A stretch of 64,000 bases of DNA, taken from positions 124,001 to 188,000 of the forward strand of contig NZ_FOES01000001.1 of assembly GCF_900110685.1 (NCBI RefSeq), in the 5' to 3' direction. A model generated the notes under the pieces. That model saw only the letters and a list, made by a program, of their open reading frames with translations, was not told the DNA's origin and did not search any database. A program made the position numbers and the translations under genes. Of the stretch, positions 57,112 through 64,000 are shown one piece after another. Source of the stretch: Piscibacillus halophilus. Lineage in GTDB: Bacteria; Bacillota; Bacilli; Bacillales; Alkalibacillaceae. Position 1 is the stretch's first letter. Each line of letters opens with the position of its first letter.

Positions 57112-57115
57112 AAAT

Positions 57116-57172
57116 GAGAAGGTTGCAAAATTGTGACGATTATTACAATTTTGTAGCGTTCTCAATTTTTTT
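57116..57172 (+). terminator. Long intrinsic terminator after spoIIIE, in the next gene's leader
   Basis: The arms 57116-57134 and 57145-57163 pair over 19 positions with few mismatches, including a perfect CAAAATTG/CAATTTTG core, around a ten-base loop, followed by seven T residues. It can end spoIIIE transcripts but also lies just after a candidate promoter, so it may attenuate the lipoprotein operon. No purine riboswitch core was recognised. Confidence 0.85.
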
Positions 57173-57192
57173 ATTTAATAGGGGGAATAGAG

Positions 57193-58278
57193 TTGAAAAA
57201 GCGTTATTTATTTTTATCATTGATGTTATCGCTTTCAATGATTCTAGCTGCTTGTGGAGGCAGTGACAGTGGCGAGAGCCAGAAGGATTGTGAGCCTGAT
57301 GAAAATGCAATTAAGGCAGGAATTGTTACTGATGAAGGCGGTGTAGATGACAAATCATTTAACCAATCGGCTTGGGAAGGTTTACAAGCTTATGGTGAGG
57401 AATACTGCTTAGAAAAAGGCGAACACTTTGATTATGCTCAATCAAATCAAGATTCTGAGTATGAATCTAATATTACACGTCTAACACAACAAGATTATGA
57501 ACTCATTTTTGGTATTGGTTATAAATTACTAGATGCACTAGAAACAGTTGCTGCACAGAATCCTGATTCTAAGTATGCTTTAGTCGATGATGTCGCAGAA
57601 GGGGATAATATTGCTAGTGTCACATTCAAAGAGCACCAAGGTTCGTTCCTAGTCGGTGTTGCTGCAGCTTTAAAAACTGAAACAGATAAAGTTGGGTTTG
57701 TAGGTGGAATGGATAGCCCACTTATTAACAAATTTGAAGTAGGTTTTGAAGCTGGTGTGAAATCAGTAGACCCAACTATTGAAGTAGATGTACGTTATGC
57801 AGAAACATTCTCTGATGCAGGGAAAGGACGTCAAATTGCTAATAGCATGTATAACAGTGATGTAGATGTTATTTATCACGCTGCTGGTGGTGCTGGTAAC
57901 GGCGTATTTACAGAAGCAAAAGATATTAAAGGAAATAATCCAGATCAAAGTGTTTGGGTTATTGGGGTTGACCGTGACCAATACGAAGAAGGTCAAGTAG
58001 ATGACCATAACGTTACGTTAACTTCAATGGTTAAACGTGTCGATGTGGCCGTTCAGGACGTTATTGAACGTACTATGTCAGGTGACTTCCCTGGTGGCGA
58101 AGTAATCGAATACGGTTTATCTGATAATGGTATTAGTATTGCGGATACAAATGAAGATGCCTATACTGATGAGATTGCTTCTACAGTAGATGAGTGGAAA
58201 GAAAAAATCGAAAATGGTGACGTTTCGGTGCCGTCTAATCATGATGAGTTAGATGAATACTTAAATAACCTACAGTAA
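57193..58278 (+). CDS. BMP-family nucleoside-binding lipoprotein
   Basis: This is the substrate-binding lipoprotein of a nucleoside ABC importer (NupN/YufN-type, by family). The 361-residue protein has a signal peptide with lipobox LAAC ending at Cys21, then the BMP domain with GIVTDEGGVDDKSFNQSAWE near 43-62, GIGYKLLDALETVAAQNPDS, and VIGVDRDQY. The mature region is notably acidic. Two extra cysteines, Cys33 and Cys72, could form a disulfide. The TTG start follows AGGGGGAA. A strong hairpin separates it from the ATPase gene. Confidence 0.92.
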   Translation: MKKRYLFLSLMLSLSMILAACGGSDSGESQKDCEPDENAIKAGIVTDEGGVDDKSFNQSAWEGLQAYGEEYCLEKGEHFDYAQSNQDSEYESNITRLTQQDYELIFGIGYKLLDALETVAAQNPDSKYALVDDVAEGDNIASVTFKEHQGSFLVGVAAALKTETDKVGFVGGMDSPLINKFEVGFEAGVKSVDPTIEVDVRYAETFSDAGKGRQIANSMYNSDVDVIYHAAGGAGNGVFTEAKDIKGNNPDQSVWVIGVDRDQYEEGQVDDHNVTLTSMVKRVDVAVQDVIERTMSGDFPGGEVIEYGLSDNGISIADTNEDAYTDEIASTVDEWKEKIENGDVSVPSNHDELDEYLNNLQ

Positions 58279-58285
58279 TGAAATG

Positions 58286-58324
58286 AACGGAAAAGACTAA
58301 CCATCGATAGTCTTTTCCGTTTTA
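58286..58324 (+). terminator. Hairpin terminator between lipoprotein and ATPase genes
   Basis: AACGGAAAAGACT at 58286-58298 pairs perfectly with AGTCTTTTCCGTT at 58309-58321, and three T residues extend the run. It probably causes partial termination, so that more binding protein than transporter is made. Confidence 0.8.
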
Positions 58325-58372
58325 TACATAATCTTAATGTGGGGAATGTTTTATGGATCGAGGGGTGAGGAG

Positions 58373-59905
58373 ATGGAATATGTAATAGAAATGCTAGATA
58401 TCAGAAAAGAATTTCCTGGTATTGTGGCAAATGATCAGATTAATTTGCAAGTCAAAAAGGGAGAAATACATGCTCTATTAGGTGAAAATGGTGCAGGTAA
58501 ATCAACTTTAATGAATGTGCTTTTTGGCATTTATCAACCTGAAAAAGGTAATATAAGAGTTCAAGGTCAAGATGTACATATTACAAGTCCTAATATTGCG
58601 AATGAGTTAGGAATCGGGATGGTTCACCAACATTTTATGTTAGTAGACACTTTTACGGTAACAGAAAATATCGTTTTAGGTTCTGAACCCACAAAGGGTT
58701 TAAAAGTAAATATTTCTGAAGCGGAGAAAGAAGTTCAAAAAATTTCAGATCAGTACGGGCTTAGAGTAGATCCAAAAGCACTCGTACGTGATATTTCAGT
58801 TGGAATGCAACAAAGAGTTGAAATCTTAAAAATGCTTTACAGACAAGCAGAAATCTTAATATTAGATGAACCAACAGCCGTTTTAACACCACAGGAAATC
58901 GATGAACTCATGCAAATTATGAAGTCTTTAGTGAATGAAGGGAAGTCCATTATATTAATCACGCATAAGTTAAGTGAAATTATGCAGGTAGCAGATCGAT
59001 GCACAGTCATTAGAAGAGGAAAAGGGATCGGTACTGTGAATGTTGATCAAACAACAACAAATGAACTAGCTTCAATGATGGTAGGGCGTGATGTTAGTTT
59101 CAAGACGGAAAAAGACCAAGCAAATCCTAAAGACCTAGTGTTAGATATTAAAGATCTAATTGTCAAAGATAATCGTGATGTCGATATGGTTCGTGGATTA
59201 AGCCTTAATGTCCGACAAGGTGAAATTGTAGGTATTGCAGGTGTTGATGGGAATGGACAGTCTGAGCTTATAGAAGCTATTACGGGTCTTCGAAAAGTCG
59301 AAGCTGGTGAGATTCTACTAAACAATGAATCTATTACCAACTTCAAACCACGTGATATTTATGAAAAAGGCTTGTCTCATATTCCACAGGACAGACATAA
59401 ATACGGCCTAGTATTAGATTATCCAATCGCTGAAAATATGGTTTTACAAACGTATTATCAAAAGCCTTTTTCATCTAAATGGGCATTGAATTTTAAAGAA
59501 ATTTATAATTATGCCAAAAAAATTATTAAAGAGTATGACGTACGTACTCCGAGTGAATCAACTTTGGCAAGGTCCCTGTCTGGAGGTAACCAGCAAAAAG
59601 CGATTATTGGACGTGAAATTGATCGATCTCCAGATTTATTAATTGCGGCTCAACCGACTCGTGGATTAGACGTTGGAGCTATAGAATTCATTCATAAGAA
59701 ATTAATTGAAGAACGTGATAAAGGTCGTGGAGTATTACTTATTTCATTTGAATTAGATGAAATTTTCAACCTCAGTGATCGAATTGCTGTCATTTATGAA
59801 GGGAAAATTGTCGCTGAAGTAAAACCAGATGAAACAAACCATGATGAGCTTGGCCTTCTAATGGCAGGAAGTAATGAGGAGAAAGCAGAGGTGAAGCACC
59901 CATGA
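58373..59905 (+). CDS. Nucleoside ABC transporter, double ATPase subunit
   Basis: This 510-residue protein has two ABC domains, as in the NupO/YufO and RbsA group. The first has Walker A GENGAGKST near 38-46, signature SVGMQQRVEI and Walker B LILDEPTAVL. The second has a degenerate Walker A GVDGNGQSE lacking lysine, an intact LSGGNQQKAIIGREI signature and a modified LIAAQPTRGLD, as is usual in this family. The ATG at 58373 follows GAGGGGTGAGGAG. It overlaps the first permease by four bases. Confidence 0.93.
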   Translation: MEYVIEMLDIRKEFPGIVANDQINLQVKKGEIHALLGENGAGKSTLMNVLFGIYQPEKGNIRVQGQDVHITSPNIANELGIGMVHQHFMLVDTFTVTENIVLGSEPTKGLKVNISEAEKEVQKISDQYGLRVDPKALVRDISVGMQQRVEILKMLYRQAEILILDEPTAVLTPQEIDELMQIMKSLVNEGKSIILITHKLSEIMQVADRCTVIRRGKGIGTVNVDQTTTNELASMMVGRDVSFKTEKDQANPKDLVLDIKDLIVKDNRDVDMVRGLSLNVRQGEIVGIAGVDGNGQSELIEAITGLRKVEAGEILLNNESITNFKPRDIYEKGLSHIPQDRHKYGLVLDYPIAENMVLQTYYQKPFSSKWALNFKEIYNYAKKIIKEYDVRTPSESTLARSLSGGNQQKAIIGREIDRSPDLLIAAQPTRGLDVGAIEFIHKKLIEERDKGRGVLLISFELDEIFNLSDRIAVIYEGKIVAEVKPDETNHDELGLLMAGSNEEKAEVKHP

Positions 59906-60984
59906 AATTACAAAAATTAACAGGTGTATGGATTCCGCTCGTTTCCATATTTTTCGGTTTACTAGCTGGTGCCATCATTATGCTTCTCTTTGGTTATAAT
60001 CCTGTTGCTGGATATATTGCATTATGGAATGGTGCATTTGAGGAGCCGTATTATACAGGTGAAACGATTAGGTTGATAACACCTTACATATTATCAGGTT
60101 TAGCCGTTGCCTTTGCTTTTCGAACTGGCTTACTTAATATTGGAGTTGAAGGTCAAGTATTAGTTGGTTGGCTGGCATCTGTTTGGATAGGGCTTGCTTT
60201 CAATTTACCGATGATCATTCATTTGCCATTAGCCATTATAGCTGCGATTATAGCTGGTGGATTATGGGGATTTATTCCTGGTTATCTAAAAGCAAAATTT
60301 CATGTTCATGAAGTTATTATTACAATCATGATGAATTACGTTGCACTTTATTCAGTTAACGCTATTATACGTAATGTATTAACTGATGGATCAGAACGTA
60401 CTGAACACGTGGCTGAAACTGCTTCTTTAAAGGTGGAGTGGTTGACGCAATTAATGCCTAACTCCAATGTACATGCAGGGATTATATTAGCGGTAGGTGC
60501 TGCTTTATTTTATTGGTATTTCATAGAGAAGACAAAGTATGGATTTGAACTGAAAGCAGTCGGTTATAATTCGTATGCATCTGAATATGCAGGGATGAGT
60601 GTGAAACGAAATATTATGGTTTCCATGGCGATTTCTGGTGGTTTTGCTGGACTAGCTGGAGCAATGGAAGGAATCGGAAACTTTGGCTATATGACGCTTA
60701 ATAATGGTTTTACGAATATCGGTTTTGATGGTATTGCGATTGCGTTATTAGGTGGAAATACTGCAGTCGGTGTGGTCATGGCAGCAGGTTTATTCGGAGT
60801 TCTTAAAAACGGTGCCTTAAACATGCCTTTAAGTGCTGGAGTTCCACATGAATTAGTCGATATCATCACAGCTCTTATCATATTCTTTGTCGCTGCAAGT
60901 TATATGATAATCTTATTCAGAGAAAAGTTAACGAATATTTTTAATAATGTTAAAACTAAATTGCAAAAAGGGAGGGGGAAATAA
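59902..60984 (+). CDS. Nucleoside ABC transporter permease 1
   Basis: This 360-residue membrane protein of the BPD_transp_2 family (NupP/YufP-type) has about nine or ten hydrophobic segments and the family hallmarks FRTGLLNIGVEGQVLVGWLA near 73-92, VHEVIITIMMNYVAL, and FGFELKAVG-like YGFELKAVGYNSYASEYAGM near 213-232. The ATG overlaps the ATPase stop. The stop abuts the second permease, forming a compact importer unit with the upstream lipoprotein. Confidence 0.93.
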   Translation: MKLQKLTGVWIPLVSIFFGLLAGAIIMLLFGYNPVAGYIALWNGAFEEPYYTGETIRLITPYILSGLAVAFAFRTGLLNIGVEGQVLVGWLASVWIGLAFNLPMIIHLPLAIIAAIIAGGLWGFIPGYLKAKFHVHEVIITIMMNYVALYSVNAIIRNVLTDGSERTEHVAETASLKVEWLTQLMPNSNVHAGIILAVGAALFYWYFIEKTKYGFELKAVGYNSYASEYAGMSVKRNIMVSMAISGGFAGLAGAMEGIGNFGYMTLNNGFTNIGFDGIAIALLGGNTAVGVVMAAGLFGVLKNGALNMPLSAGVPHELVDIITALIIFFVAASYMIILFREKLTNIFNNVKTKLQKGRGK

Positions 60985-61950
60985 ATGAGTGCCATCATTG
61001 ATGTATTACAATCGATAATTCCGTCAGCTTTCATGTTTGCGACCCCTCTTATTTTTACCGCACTGGGTGGTGTCTTGAGTGAGCGCTCTGGAATTATAAA
61101 CATTGGTCTAGAAGGTCTTATGATTATGGGAGCATTTGTTGGCGTCATCGTTAATTTAGAGCTTTATAATATCTTAGGTTCATCCTTAACTCCATGGGTT
61201 TCGATTTTGATTGCGGCAATTGTAGGAGCTTTGTTTGCTAGTTTACATGCAATTGCTACAGTGACGTTTAGGGCTGATCAAGTTGTAAGTGGTGTTGCGA
61301 TTAACTTTTTAGCATTAGGTATCGGCCTATTCCTAATTAAACAAATTTATGGCAAAGGTCAAACAGACATGGTCCAAGGAATGCTTAGGTCGACCGATAT
61401 ACCACTTCTAAGTGATATCCCGATTATTGGACCCATCTTTTTTGAAAACACTTACTATACAAACTGGATTGCAGTCATTTTAGCGTTTGTCGTATGGTAT
61501 GTCATCTTTAAAACACCATTTGGACTACGTTTAAGGTCTGTAGGCGAACACCCATTTGCGGCTGATTCGGTTGGTATTAATGTGAATCGTATGAGATATA
61601 TTGCTGTCATGTTATCAGGCTTCTTTGGTGGAGCAGGTGGTGCGATTTTTGCCCTTACCTTTGCAGGTAACTTTTATCAAGGCACGATAAGTGGTCAAGG
61701 TTTTATCGCACTAGCCGCAGTCGTCTTTGGTAAATGGCATCCTATTGGCGCATTAGGGGCTGCATTGTTCTTTGGGGTTGCTCAAAGTTTAAGTGTTATC
61801 GGGAGCGGGATCCCATTATTACAAAACATTCCTTCCGTATACTTACAAATTGCACCTTATGTGTTAACGATTTTAGCCCTAGTAGGGTTAGTCGGCCGTG
61901 CAGAAGCACCGAAATCTCTAGGTACACCATTTGTTAAAGGCTCACGATAA
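60985..61950 (+). CDS. Nucleoside ABC transporter permease 2
   Basis: This 321-residue BPD_transp_2 membrane protein (NupQ/YufQ-type) has about eight hydrophobic segments, with LIFTALGGVLSERSGIINIG near 18-37, FRADQVVSGVAINFLALGIG near 94-113 and FGLRLRSVGEHPFAADSVGI near 178-197. The ATG follows AGGGAGGGGG inside the end of permease 1. A terminator follows, closing the transporter operon. Confidence 0.93.
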   Translation: MSAIIDVLQSIIPSAFMFATPLIFTALGGVLSERSGIINIGLEGLMIMGAFVGVIVNLELYNILGSSLTPWVSILIAAIVGALFASLHAIATVTFRADQVVSGVAINFLALGIGLFLIKQIYGKGQTDMVQGMLRSTDIPLLSDIPIIGPIFFENTYYTNWIAVILAFVVWYVIFKTPFGLRLRSVGEHPFAADSVGINVNRMRYIAVMLSGFFGGAGGAIFALTFAGNFYQGTISGQGFIALAAVVFGKWHPIGALGAALFFGVAQSLSVIGSGIPLLQNIPSVYLQIAPYVLTILALVGLVGRAEAPKSLGTPFVKGSR

Positions 61951-61960
61951 CACTTTAAAG

Positions 61961-61992
61961 AAATCCCTTTCAATTGTTGAGAGGGATTTTTT
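61961..61992 (+). terminator. Intrinsic terminator after permease 2
   Basis: AATCCCTTTC pairs with GAGAGGGATT, with one mismatch-like T-G pair, around AATTGTT, followed by TTTTTT. Confidence 0.85.
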
Positions 61993-61996
61993 CGTA

Positions 61997-62025
61997 TTGA
62001 ATAGCTATTTAGGGTAGAATATAAG
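61997..62025 (+). promoter_or_regulatory. Probable sigma-A promoter for ymfF-ymfH
   Basis: TTGAAT at 61997-62002 and TATAAG at 62020-62025 are separated by exactly 17 bases. The start site would be near 62032, just before the ribosome site AGGAGGT at 62039. Confidence 0.6.
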
Positions 62026-62049
62026 AAAGAGTAAAAAAGGAGGTATAAT

Positions 62050-63339
62050 ATGCCAAAATTAACCCATCAACAATATGAGAAAAGTGAATATAATTTGCAC
62101 CTTATTCAGACTAAAAAGTTTAAAACAAATACAGTGGCATTAAAGTTCGCACGTCCTTTAGAGCGTGAAAATATAACGGAGCGTGCGTTGCTCCCGTTCG
62201 TCTTGCAAAAAGGAACTAAGCTATACCCAACTGAAAAAGAATTACGTCTTAAATTAGATGAATTATATGGAGCAAAATTCTCAATTAACTCAGGAAAAAA
62301 AGGTGAAAATCATGTTATTACCTTTGTTCTTGATTTTGCGAACGATAAATTTATTCCGGATACGAACCAATTAGTCAGGGATTGTCTTCAATTTCTTTAT
62401 GAAGTAGCGGCTAATCCGAAAGCTGAAAATGGTTCTTTTGATGAGGCCATTGTCAATAAAGAAAAGGAAACGCTAACGAATAAAATAAAGTCCATAGTTG
62501 ATGAAAAAATGCAATACGCAAATATGCGTTTAATTGATGAGATGTGTGAAGGTGAAAAATATAGTATCCATTCTCACGGTTACTTAGATGACATGGATCA
62601 AATAGATGCTCAAAGTATATATAAAACCTATCAACAAATGATTCACGAGGACGCATTGGATGTGTTTTTTGTAGGAGATTTTGAAGAACAAGATGTTAAG
62701 CCTGTCATTGAAGAAGTGTTAACATTTGATCGGAAGCCTTCGGTTGAAGTCGTCCGTTCAGAACCAACACGTGCTGATCAGGTTGAAACCGTAACGGAAA
62801 AACAAAAAATTCAACAGGCAAAACTCCATTTAGGCTATCGTACAGGGATTACATACCGTGACCCAGACTATCGAGTGCTTCAGATGTTTAACGGTATTTT
62901 TGGAATGTTCCCTCATTCAAAGCTGTTTCTTAATGTACGCGAGAAACATTCATTAGCGTATTATGCAGCTTCACGTATTGAAAGTAACAAAGGGCTTCTA
63001 CTTGTATTTAGTGGTATTGCACCTGACAAATTTGAACAAGCCCGAGATATTATCATCCAACAGCATGAAGACATTAAGAATGGAAAAATTAGTGACGAAG
63101 AAATTGACCAAACGAAAAAAGCTATTACACATCAGTTAAAAGAAACCATTGATCGAGCTGGTGGTATGGTGGAGTTCTTCTATCAACAAGTCATAGCAGG
63201 TGAATTTCAAGATATTGAACAAATTTTTGATTCGATTGAACAAACAAGCAAAGATGATATTGTCAGAGTAGCAAATAAGGTGGAACTCGATACGGTTTAT
63301 TTCTTAACTGCTGAAGACGGAGGTGAAGGGAATGAATAA
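62050..63339 (+). CDS. ymfF: M16-peptidase-like protein YmfF, inactive-type partner
   Basis: This 429-residue protein has the M16 peptidase fold, with GYRTGITYRDPDYRVLQMFN near 261-280 and NVREKHSLAYYAASRIESN near 296-314, but its N-terminal domain lacks the HxxEH zinc motif, where ALLPFVLQKGTKLYPTEKEL stands instead. This matches YmfF, the presumably inactive partner of YmfH. In B. subtilis ymfF, ymfH and ymfI have been linked to 5-aminopentanol modification of EF-P. The start has AGGAGGT. It overlaps ymfH by eight bases. Confidence 0.93.
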   Translation: MPKLTHQQYEKSEYNLHLIQTKKFKTNTVALKFARPLERENITERALLPFVLQKGTKLYPTEKELRLKLDELYGAKFSINSGKKGENHVITFVLDFANDKFIPDTNQLVRDCLQFLYEVAANPKAENGSFDEAIVNKEKETLTNKIKSIVDEKMQYANMRLIDEMCEGEKYSIHSHGYLDDMDQIDAQSIYKTYQQMIHEDALDVFFVGDFEEQDVKPVIEEVLTFDRKPSVEVVRSEPTRADQVETVTEKQKIQQAKLHLGYRTGITYRDPDYRVLQMFNGIFGMFPHSKLFLNVREKHSLAYYAASRIESNKGLLLVFSGIAPDKFEQARDIIIQQHEDIKNGKISDEEIDQTKKAITHQLKETIDRAGGMVEFFYQQVIAGEFQDIEQIFDSIEQTSKDDIVRVANKVELDTVYFLTAEDGGEGNE

Positions 63340-64000
63340 AATTGAAATCCCACGCATTAATGAACATATGTATCATGAGACGCTAGAAAATGGACTCGAT
63401 GTGTTTCTATATCCAAAGCCAGAAGTCGAAAAGACGTTTGCTATTTTTTCAACCAAATACGGTTCTATTGACCAAACATTTACTCCAATCGGTGAAAATG
63501 AAAAAGTTACGGTTCCCGATGGAATTGCTCACTTTTTAGAGCATAAAATGTTTGAAAAAGAAGATGGTGATGTCTTTCAACACTTCTCAGGAAGAGGAGC
63601 ATCAGCCAATGCATTTACCTCTTTTACTCAAACAGCTTATTTATTCTCCAGTACTACAGAGGAAGAGAAGAATGTGGAGACGTTATTAGATTTTGTACAG
63701 GACCCATATTTTACAGAAAAAACAGTTGAAAAAGAAAAGGGAATCATAGAACAAGAGATTAAAATGTATGATGACCAAGCAGACTGGCGCTTGTTCTTCG
63801 GTACAATCGGATCGCTATATGAAAATCACCCAGTCAGAATTGATATTGCGGGTACAGTTGAATCGATATATGAAATTACTCATGAAGATTTATATACGTG
63901 CTACAACACGTTCTACCACCCATCTAACATGTCGATCTTCGTCATCGGTAATTTTGATTTGGATAGCATGACTGATCTAATTAAAAATAACCAAGATAAT
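63332..64000 (+). CDS. ymfH: M16-family zinc peptidase YmfH, N-terminal part
   Basis: The first 223 codons of an M16 peptidase are present, and the frame stays open to the window edge. It carries the inverted zinc motif HFLEH at residues 67-71, the downstream glutamate in GIIEQEIKMY, and GRGASANAFTSFTQTAYLF in the substrate-binding part. It pairs with YmfF, and the two probably form a heterodimer. GGAGGTGAAGGG precedes the ATG within ymfF. The C-terminal half is outside the window. Confidence 0.93.
   Translation, partial: MNKIEIPRINEHMYHETLENGLDVFLYPKPEVEKTFAIFSTKYGSIDQTFTPIGENEKVTVPDGIAHFLEHKMFEKEDGDVFQHFSGRGASANAFTSFTQTAYLFSSTTEEEKNVETLLDFVQDPYFTEKTVEKEKGIIEQEIKMYDDQADWRLFFGTIGSLYENHPVRIDIAGTVESIYEITHEDLYTCYNTFYHPSNMSIFVIGNFDLDSMTDLIKNNQDN

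Noticed and set aside
57062-57192. Purine riboswitch before the nucleoside lipoprotein gene
   Set aside because: The conserved loop and junction bases of the purine aptamer are absent; there is only one long hairpin with a T-run.
59150-59905. Mutated second ATP-binding domain in the nucleoside transporter ATPase
   Set aside because: The missing Walker A lysine and altered Walker B are standard in the second domain of this double-ATPase family, so this is not damage.
62050-63339. ymfF as a degraded pseudogene because it lacks the zinc motif
   Set aside because: The frame is intact and full length with a strong ribosome site and promoter, and lack of the motif is normal for the inactive partner in M16 heterodimers.
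1-64000. CRISPR array, prophage, insertion sequence or tRNA genes
   Set aside because: No regularly spaced repeats, transposase or integrase frames, terminal inverted repeats with target duplications, or tRNA-like cloverleaf sequence were seen; the gene order is that of a conserved core chromosome.

Overview
The window is a continuous stretch of chromosome from a low-GC, Gram-positive, motile, endospore-forming bacterium, almost certainly a member of the Bacillaceae. Three things support this. The gene order follows the Bacillus subtilis fla/che-rpsB-tsf-pyrH-frr-uppS-polC-nusA-infB-pnp-dpa-spoIIIE region. Spore genes are present (dpaA/dpaB for dipicolinate, SpoIIIE). Translation signals are Firmicute-like, with strong AGGAGG ribosome sites and many TTG/GTG starts. 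Several exposed proteins are acidic, which would fit a salt-tolerant or alkaliphilic relative, but the genus cannot be fixed by eye. I recognise 67 protein genes, two of them cut by the window ends (fliH and ymfH). All lie on the + strand. No tRNA, rRNA, CRISPR array, prophage or insertion sequence was seen, and no gap between genes exceeds about 210 bases.

Region 1 (1-23919) is the large flagellar/chemotaxis operon: fliH(end)-fliI-fliJ-motE-fliK-flgD-(TIGR02530-like gene)-flgE-swrD-fliL-fliM-fliY-cheY-fliO-fliP-fliQ-fliR-flhB-flhA-flhF-flhG-cheB-cheA-cheW-cheC-cheD-sigD. It encodes the type III export gate and ATPase, hook assembly, the C-ring switch, the CheA/CheY signalling and adaptation proteins, and the flagellar sigma factor. 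A DUF342/FapA-like gene and a small unknown gene are inserted between sigD and swrB. Region 2 (23920-33022) holds rpsB, tsf, pyrH, frr and the envelope/isoprenoid set uppS-cdsA-dxr-rseP, then proS. Region 3 (33023-44601) has polC followed by the rimP-nusA-ylxR-ylxQ-infB-ylxP-rbfA-truB-ribF translation/transcription operon. Region 4 (44602-48870) has rpsO with a probable S15-responsive leader, pnp, mlpA and ymxH. Region 5 (48871-54660) carries dpaA-dpaB-asd-dapG-dapA, which links aspartate/lysine precursors to spore dipicolinate behind a good sigma-K-type promoter, and then tepA-ylzJ. Region 6 (54661-64000) has spoIIIE/ftsK, a nucleoside-type ABC importer (lipoprotein, ATPase, two permeases) and the start of the ymfF-ymfH M16-peptidase-like pair.

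The proteins themselves are mostly ordinary core genes. The non-obvious content is in the gaps: a hairpin placed exactly between the Shine-Dalgarno sequence and start codon of swrD; structured leaders before rpsB, rimP-nusA and rpsO; a perfect 16-bp palindrome beside a TATAAT before tsf; promoter-then-terminator arrangements before uppS and the nucleoside-binding lipoprotein; and the absence of rnjB and ylxY from their B. subtilis positions. I found no convincing wholly new multi-gene system. The least characterised genes are the DUF342 gene and its small partner next to sigD.
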